A stretch of 64,000 bases of DNA from Spongilla lacustris. Its lineage: Eukaryota; Porifera; Demospongiae; Spongillida; Spongillidae. The translations under genes were made by a program, and so were the position numbers. Below the pieces are notes generated by a model. That model searched no databases. It worked only from the letters and a program-made list of their open reading frames with translations, and was not told where the DNA came from. The stretch spans positions 4,385,882 to 4,449,881 of the forward strand of contig OX442420.1 of assembly GCA_949361645.1 (NCBI GenBank), written 5' to 3'. The stretch's first letter is position 1; each line of letters starts with the position of its first letter. Shown here piece after piece: positions 57,001 to 64,000 of this stretch.

Positions 57001-59833
57001 AGATAGCGCAGTTCCAGTAACAAGCATACTGTTTAAGAACATGGAGAGTGTGTTACCTCTGAATAGGTATGCATCCTCTCTACTAAATGACGCTAGAGTG
57101 AACATATGTAGACCAACTACATGTAGCAATTTGCATTATAATTCATTGAAAGCTACACTCAAGTAAATAAGTCATTTGAAGTACAAAAATAATTATTTAT
57201 TTTTTAGTTGTGACATGCAGAGCTAAATGTACATTGCGATTTTGAATCTGCTCCAGCTCCAACATTAGCATAGCATCAATGGTGATATCAGGCCAAGTTA
57301 TGCAACAAGGGGGAGTGTCAACTGCACTCAAACAAACACCTGCAACAATTCAGTTCACTTTCAACTCCAGTGCCTATGACCCAAGTGTAAGGATTTCCTA
57401 ATCATTCTACTGAGCATTTTATAATTAGTATTACTTTTCTTTTCACACAGACTGCAAAGTACCGCTGTGTATATTGGCAGTCTGACCCTGACAAGTATGT
57501 TGGCTAATTATAAGTTTTCACTCTCATATTGTGCACAAGCAATGTTCATGTGTGCTGCTGTAATTATACAGCACAAGCAATTCATTTTGGTCCACGGAAG
57601 GGCTTTCAACTACCAATGCCACAACTGATGTTGATATGATGACAGTAGTCACATGTAAAAGCACCCACCTAACCAGCTTTGCGGTACTTGTGGATGTCTC
57701 TGGAACATCCAGCTCCATTGCCAACATGGTAAGCTAGGCAAGCCAAGCTACTTTGAAAATAATGGTTTCACTGTGCACAATTGTATGCATAATTCCCTGA
57801 TTTTCATACCTATTGCAGAGTAGAACTGAGATAGCTGCAATTGAAGCATTGAATATTGTTTCATACATTGGCTGTGCAATCTCTATCCTCTCACTGGCTA
57901 TTGCAGTGGTGTTCTTTCTATCACTTGGGTAATTGAACATTAAAATCAGTCCTTACTCTCATGAAAAGGTTTAAATTTAACTTGGCAGGAAAATCCTACT
58001 TACTGCAGTAAACAATTTCATTCACCTCAACCTGTCAATCTCACTATTGTTGTCCTACCTAATATTTGCAGTTGGTGTACAAACAGCAACAAGCAGTGTG
58101 GTAAGATATTTAATAGCTTCTTTCCCTTTCTTAAAGGTCCAAACATGTTACTTTCCACATCAGCATTATATATCTCAGTTACATGAATAAGTGTGTGTTG
58201 CATACTTTGCATTAATTCCATGGCAATTGCTGCAAAATTGGCTTTGACATGGTTGTGAAGATATACTTTATACTCGTATCAGAGAAGAAAGTCTTAAAGG
58301 GATTAATTGATGTGTTTTTTTTTTGCAAACCATTCCACACCTCTGCCCTTCAGGGTGGGTGCATCTTTGTGGCCACACTGCTCCACTACTTCCTGCTGGC
58401 CTCCTTCAGCTGGATGCTGTGTGAGGGCATAATGCTGTTCTTGCTGCTCGTGGTGGTGTTCAGCACAATGGCAAAGAAGTGGTGGGGCTTCTTGATTGTG
58501 GGATGGGGTATGCTGTCAAGGTGGTGTGTTGCTTTACTTCACTATGCACCATATGCTGCTCACTTAGGGTTGCCACTGCCTGTGGTGATTGTGTCAGTAG
58601 CTGTACGCCATAGCCAGTATGGAATAAGAGACAGCAATGGAAATCTTATTGCGTACGCCCATACCTATCTTTAAAGATATTTCATTACAAATTAAAACAC
58701 TTTTCTTGCAGCTGTTGGCTACCAACAACATCAGGAATAATATGGGCCTTTGTGGCCCCAATGCTACTGACCATAGCGGTACGTTAAATAGAGATGTTTG
58801 TCCTTTGGTAGCAGAACATGCAAAAATTGATACAGTGAAACAAAATGTATCAGTCACAATCTACTTTGTACAGGCCAACTTGGTTTTCTTGATAGCAACA
58901 CTCGGTATTGTATGGAAGTCCAGGAAAGTGTTAAAAAGTAAATCTGGAGTGTCCACAAAGGCATTATGGTAAGTTTGTAGTTTAATGTCAGAACCTCAAG
59001 AATGTATCCGTAAGTTTGGTTCATACGCTGGTTTAGTTTTCTTGTTGGCAATTAACCAGTTATTTATCTATCAAATACTTGCAGCAGCTGCACATGATTA
59101 TTGTGGTATTAATGATTGGATATGGTATAGTAAATATCACTCAAACTGCAGTACCACAACTATTCCATTGGTCTATAGTACCATTGCAATCATGCATGTT
59201 CCTTTATCTATCCATGCAGGACACTTATTTCAGCTACAGTTGTTCTACTACCCTTGTTGGGCCTCACCTGGGTGTTTGGTCTTCTGGCTGTAAATCAGAA
59301 CACAACAGTGTTTGCTTGGCTGTTTACTATATTCAACAGCCTTCAGGTATACAATGTGAACATTTTATGTGTTCATTACATGTCATAATCAAATCTTTTT
59401 ATAAGGGTTTGTTTATTCTGATATTCCATGTACTGAGGAATGAGAAGGTACACTTATCAAAGTTATCATTAATGCTCAGTGCTCCATTTTATTATGATAC
59501 TCTGTGCAGTTTCAAAAGACTGCTATCTACAAGGCTATTGCCAGGCTCACTAAGCGAAAAAAGCAACATGCAACCTCTTCAACCAGTACTGCCGATAAGC
59601 TCTCACGGAAGGTACCTAGAATAGATATGCACTTATAACATGCTATCGGTATATTTTATTATCCTCACAGGAAACGAAAATGTCAACTGGGATAGTCTCC
59701 GTACCATCATCTCTATCTTTACAAGTTACCAGTACAGGTATCATTGTGAAGTATTAGCCGAAAGCATGACTATTGTGCTACTTATTTTCCAGGTGCTGTT
59801 GAAGAACCACAAGTGAAAAGTAACAAACTGTAG
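54033..59833 (+). CDS. Adhesion-type GPCR, 27 exons, 1014 aa
   Basis: Exons, all joining in phase: 54033-54135, 54199-54476, 54922-55159, 55243-55340, 55600-55719, 55779-55839, 55909-56010, 56064-56155, 56213-56443, 56498-56566, 56627-56735, 56803-56949, 57003-57066, 57257-57386, 57451-57494, 57572-57728, 57819-57928, 57989-58100, 58354-58507, 58568-58652, 58712-58778, 58874-58968, 59220-59346, 59406-59447, 59510-59611, 59671-59737, 59793-59833. Layout: signal peptide (1-26), hormone-receptor domain (35-95), SEA-like segment (about 100-205), Cys-rich stretch (207-240), thrombospondin type-3-like calcium repeats (DSDGDGYPD near 255), second hormone-receptor domain (300-360), GAIN domain to about 670 with GPS cleavage at HL|T (662/663), seven helices (690-945) and a 70-residue cytoplasmic tail. 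The helix 3 Cys and the CWL Cys of loop 2 are kept. Likely role: self-cleaved cell-surface receptor signalling through G proteins. Exon limits are my reading; the weak GTGCGA donor after exon 12 is the least certain. Confidence 0.9.
54500..54662. mobile_element. Short palindromic element in intron 2 of the GPCR gene
   Basis: The ends AGTAAGCCCCCCCC and GGGGGGCTTATTAAT are inverted; inside, AAAAGGCTCG pairs with CGAGCCTCTTTT. It accounts for much of the excess length of this 445-base intron compared with the 50-150-base norm of its neighbours. Confidence 0.65.
57451..57728 (+). other. GPS autoproteolysis motif of the GPCR (exons 15-16)
   Basis: The motif reads CVYWQSD..FWSTEGL..TCKSTHLTSFAVLVD across the intron at 57495-57571. 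The His-Leu-Thr cleavage triplet and the following tethered-agonist segment TSFAVLVDVSG are intact. Of the four usual cysteines, two are absent: the one normally after the Gly (GL here) and the second of CxC (CKS here). Confidence 0.85.
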
Positions 59834-60349
59834 TATAGCATTGATGTATATATGTTAAGAAATGTGCATTATTATTTATAGTGACATGTGACAAATTGAT
59901 AGTGTTGAGCAACAGTCAATTATTTTACACAGAATGAAAGGCTTATTGTTTTGTAGCATTCATATGAATTTTCAAATAATCATAGATTGAGTTTATTGGG
60001 ATTGGCTTAATTTATTACCAGAATCCATGACACCAGTACAAAATCTTTTTAGACATTTGGTCTGGAATCACCTATCATGTTCTTGAATTTTATAGGCAGC
60101 ATGTATTTCAAGCTGTGAGACTATATATAAAAGGTTTTGAAATCTTGGTTACCATGCATGTAATGTTATAGATATCACCACTTATTTGGGCATGTTGGCA
60201 TGTTAAACATTATCATGACTCTTGCTCTTGCTGCTATTTGATATTATTTTAGTTTCTTTACACCAGTTACAACTATAATTATCCATTTGTCTAACACTGC
60301 ATAAGGTATGGATATAAAAATGTACATGTAAATATCAGTTGCAAAATAA
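59834..60349. other. 3' flank of the GPCR gene
   Basis: AT-rich sequence presumed to contain the 3' UTR. No canonical AATAAA is seen in the first 150 bases after the stop; the next downstream copy is near 60345. No other gene. Confidence 0.5.
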
Positions 60350-60658
60350 ATAGCAGAAGCAGAAAAGAAGAAAAAATACAACAATGCTGCTAATGCTAGA
60401 CGAGCCTCATTTACACGATTTGTGGTTTCCATTGATGGTGCTTTGGGACTTGAAGCAACCTATTATCTTAAGCATCTTTCTGAACACATTTGCCTTAAAT
60501 GGGGGAAGTCTTATTGAAAAGTGATGGGATGGCTGAAGGCTAGTTTGACATTCGCCATCATCAGAGCCACAAATGTATGTCTTCGTGGTTCCCATGTAAA
60601 ATGGAGGTGTGCACTTGACATGGTTGATGGCACAGGACTTCCCAGCATACAAGAATAA
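60350..60658 (+). pseudogene. 3' end of a non-LTR-type reverse transcriptase (relic)
   Basis: The frame reads NARRASFTRFVVSIDGALG, then LKHLSEHICLKWGKSY, a TGA at 60515-60517, then MGWLKASLTFAIIRATNVCL and RGSHVKWR to a TAA at 60656. This pattern (Ala-Arg-Arg-Ala..Asp-Gly..Leu-Arg-Gly-Ser) is the C-terminal segment seen in many invertebrate retroelement polymerase proteins. It is 5'-truncated and followed by a T-rich tail with a (TTA)n run near 60760, as LINE insertions often have. Confidence 0.55.
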
Positions 60659-63600
60659 GTTTATTATTTATATGTGTATATGTGTGTGCTCATTTCTCTC
60701 TTGTCAAAACTTATCACCTACCTTATTTGTTTTTGCCTTATGTAATGTATTCCCTGTTTATTATTATTATTATACATGCTATGTTTGTGTTGCCTTATGT
60801 ATTATTAGTATAACTTATTATAATTCTTGTTGCAAAATACATTATATTTAGTATGATTGAATAGGATGGTTTCTAAGTGTATATTAGTTTGAAAAAAGAC
60901 AAAGCGAAAATTTATTGATGGAAATTTACATCAGTTTGCACGTGAAGCACTCAATGCTAGGACCATATGCACACACTGATGTCAGCATTGCATTTCTTTG
61001 GGGACCGTGGGTGGTAACCTAGCTAGGTACAGTATTGCTATAAAGCATAAGAATTCAATAATACAATTGAGTGAAAGCAAAATACATGTATTATGACTAA
61101 GAAAGGTCCAACTTATCAGTGCAGATAGCTCATACATGTAAGCAAAATCTCAATTTTTTACTCACAAATAATTTTAACACTTTATAGTAAGGACAAATTA
61201 CACATATCAGGTGGCTGATGAAAATGCTCATGACCACCAACAACAGCAACAACGTTGAACAGAGAACCAGGAAACAGAACAATGCTGTGAAATATACAGG
61301 TAGTGCATTGTCAATGGATTCAGCCAAAATGGCAGAAAAACTACATCAGAGTGGCAAGGCCAACCTACAGTGACATGCTGAATGTATTACAATCCAGGAG
61401 TGTGCACGCGTGGTATTTTACAAGCAGTATGCCCTATAAATTTCTAATCTACGCACCCACATGTGCTGCAAATCCAATGCACTTGCTGTCTATAATTTTT
61501 ACTACTGTATTGTTTCATACTTGTCAAAACTAGGAACAAATGAATTCAGCACAGTCACCCAGCCATGTTCTTTGAGATCCATGCGAAGGACTGACATTAG
61601 CATCGTACGACAAACTGCTAAAATTTTGTTATTGCATAATGCATTTCAAATCAGATAGCCTAAGTATAACACACATATATTTTGTGTGCAATGTGGTACA
61701 TATATTAGCACATTTTCCATAGTACATGTACTTCTTACTTGCAACTTGCATGAGTATTCCAAACTTTAGAAGGCTACAGCACCCCAGCTGCTACAGTTGT
61801 GGTGAAGTAAGGTTTGTGTTCATGGATTACATGTATCTCTTCTCCTTCTATTGTGTTTATTATACGCAGGATGCTACAATGTTACGTACATGTACATGTA
61901 CCCATAATCAGACATCATGGAATATTTATAGTACCAGGTGCATGGCTTCTGGGTTTAGTTAATAACATTGCATATATGTACATAGACTTCTCTTACATGT
62001 ATACTACATTGCAGGCAATAATGAAAGCAAAGGCCAGTGTGTGCGCAAGATAAACAATGGACATCATAGCAGCTCTATGCCATGTCAATTCAAAATTTGA
62101 GGTGTAAGGCTTCATAGAATACAACCTCTGTAGTGCTTCATCACATTAATATAAAGGTGCTTACATGTACATGTACACACACATATGTGTCTCAATGTTA
62201 TGCCACAGTTTGTATAGCTATTTACTTTTGGCTTTATTGGATCCAACACCTCTTTTTGCTGTTCAGGGCATATTGAATGCTGAAGCGAGCAGGCATTTAC
62301 CACTGTGATTTTGTGCTTTCAGAAGTACCTTGGTGTCTTGCTTATTAGTTCTAATGTTTCATAATTAGTCCCACTCATTAGAATACATCTGTATGTGAGT
62401 ATTTATATTATTCATTGGCCGCACCACTTTGGATAAGCTTTTAAGCTTCCGTTGCCTCTGAGTCTATTTTAACATGAACGGACAGCTCAACTTGTACTTG
62501 GACAGAGAATTTATGTGAGGCAAATTTTGCAATGGAGTGGGGAATTTGGCAGAAAATTCAAATCTTGTGAAATCAGAATATTCTTCCATGCAATGCCACT
62601 TTTTGAATGCCAGAAGGGCAGAGGCTACAAGAGCACACTTTTGAAACAGTTTGAAATCATCACTGAGGGAGTTTGGGAAGACCTTTCCATAAGGTGCATT
62701 ACATGTACATGTGTCATGAGTTTTCTTGTGCTATCAGCTGGTAGTGACATTTGGTCAATGCGCTGCCATGCAAATTCTTGAGCTCCCTTCTCAAACTTCC
62801 CAGTTCAGAACATCACAACTGGTGCATGATGAGGTTACTGTAGTATGTACTCAGTCATGAGGCCTCCTCAGCCAAGGTCCCGTGAATACATTAGGGGTGT
62901 TTTGAAACAGGGTTCCATAATTGTATGTAATACTGTAGGTCTAAGGGCAGATGGCCCCATTGTGTTGGGTTTGCTGCGACAACAGGTTTGGTCTTACATG
63001 TATGTGCCATATGCATGCTGGCAGGTGTGCCAACATGCCTGTCAGCTGACCTTTGCTTCACATACTATCATTGCACATTCTCCAGGTGTATGGATCTTAT
63101 GTATAATTGTGGAGCCTTGAGACAATGTCTGCTACATGCATATTGGTGTTACACTATAATTGTGCATCATCATCTTGGAGATTTGAGTGTAGGCAGGCAG
63201 ACCAGTTTCATGGAATCACGAAATATCATGTACATAATCTTTTGAGACATCTGAAATAGCAAGCTTGAGTATTATGTGTTTGGGGATGAATGCGATGCAC
63301 TTGGTTCTCTCCCAATTTGTATGGGTTTCGCTCCTACACTTTGCTTTTTCCTTAGGACACATGGGCCCATTTTCTCTCCAAACTTCCTCAAAATGCTGTC
63401 ATGCTGGCCCTACTATTTTGTTTCCCATGTTTACATAGTTGTGTGCTCTGTTGTAATTTATTTATGACCAGCAGTGACATACAGTGCAGATGTACATGTA
63501 CATGCCTGTCAAAGTGGTGAAATGAGCATGATATTGGAGAAACATTTGAGAACAAAGATCTTGAAAGCAATACTAAAAGTCTATCCTGATCAATCACACT

Positions 63601-64000
63601 AAATTAAATTAATTACGACCATATGTTACGATACTTATACATGTATGTGGAGACAAGATCTTAATACTTGAGATGACATAATGGTTATACTACATGTAAA
63701 CATTATGATGCAAACATGACAAATGTGGTAATTATAAAGTCTGCCTTTACCATGTTAGTAGTAGTCATGCATGTATTTACTACAGTGTATGTAGTAAAGG
63801 AAGGCTTTACCACAATCTGCTTTCATATTTACATCATATTTGCAGTAACGTTCACTTGTAGTATTAAAGTACCTACTGATTTGGAGCCTGTGTACACAGC
63901 CAAGTAAGCATATATCATGTGACTGACAGAAGTGCTCATAAGCAACAATAACAAAAATGCAAAAGAGAACCAGGGAACAGAACAATGCTGTGAAACAGTA
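60659..64000. other. Gene-poor AT-rich right end
   Basis: No gene can be supported. A segment of about 90 bases near 61200-61300 recurs at 63910-64000 (sharing AACAGAACAATGCTGTGAAA). TACATGTA palindromes are common at 61720-62180. Frames of 60-91 codons show no recognisable domain. Confidence 0.5.
61200..61300 (-). repeat. Duplicated segment, possible membrane-helix exon
   Basis: On the minus strand this copy and the one at 63910-64000 both begin TTTCACAGCATTGTTCTGTT, an acceptor-like site, and lead into hydrophobic codons (LVLCSTLLLLLVVMSIF here). The second copy is frameshifted relative to the first. They may be exons of duplicated genes whose other parts lie elsewhere, or just a repeat. 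Confidence 0.3.

Noticed and set aside
59079..59624. 181-codon frame starting MQQLHMIIVVLMIGYG, a possible alternative GPCR exon
   Set aside because: Its frame through 59220-59346 destroys the helix 6-7 sequence that the spliced model reads correctly; the stretch before 59220 is best treated as intron.

Overview
This window looks like nuclear DNA of a small-genome invertebrate animal, most plausibly a sponge or another early-branching marine metazoan. The evidence is a spliced adhesion-type GPCR with both hormone-receptor modules and a GPS, introns mostly of about 50-150 bases, copia and gypsy retroelements, and many short palindromic DNA transposons, poly-G/poly-C tracts and tetranucleotide microsatellites. 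No bacterial-type operon, rRNA or tRNA gene was seen. The species cannot be named from the sequence alone.

Layout. Bases 1-10800 are almost gene-free: nested inverted-repeat elements, microsatellites and a few coding scraps. A two-exon gene at 10821-12687 encodes a 512-residue protein with a basic 15-residue repeat. A small three-exon gene at 14172-14604 encodes a 105-residue RGG-box protein. Bases 15002-33555 are one giant TA-flanked inverted-repeat element of 18.5 kb. Its arms are near-identical terminal sequences plus 35-base minisatellite arrays in opposite orientation, and its right arm has been split by a separate 3.3 kb element with perfect 12-base termini and a TTAA target duplication. 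Two foldback elements that share a core (1779-2564 and 34482-35299) lie on either side of this region.

Bases 36925-46084 are a dead copia retrotransposon (196-base 3' LTR, truncated 5' LTR, initiator-tRNA-type primer site, one gag-pol frame with several stops and frameshifts). Its gag is split by about 4.9 kb carrying, on the other strand, a decayed transposase-like gene that ends in a SAP domain. Further retroelement debris follows: a reverse-transcriptase scrap at 47.9 kb and a minus-strand gypsy pol relic at 48.6-49.8 kb.

The main intact host gene is at 54033-59833. I reconstructed 27 exons that join in phase to a 1014-residue adhesion GPCR: signal peptide, hormone-receptor domain, SEA-like and Cys-rich segment, thrombospondin type-3-like calcium repeats, second hormone-receptor domain, GAIN/GPS and seven membrane helices. 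The last 4 kb hold a LINE-like relic and otherwise no recognisable gene. All exon models were made by eye from splice signals and reading phase; there is no transcript evidence here.
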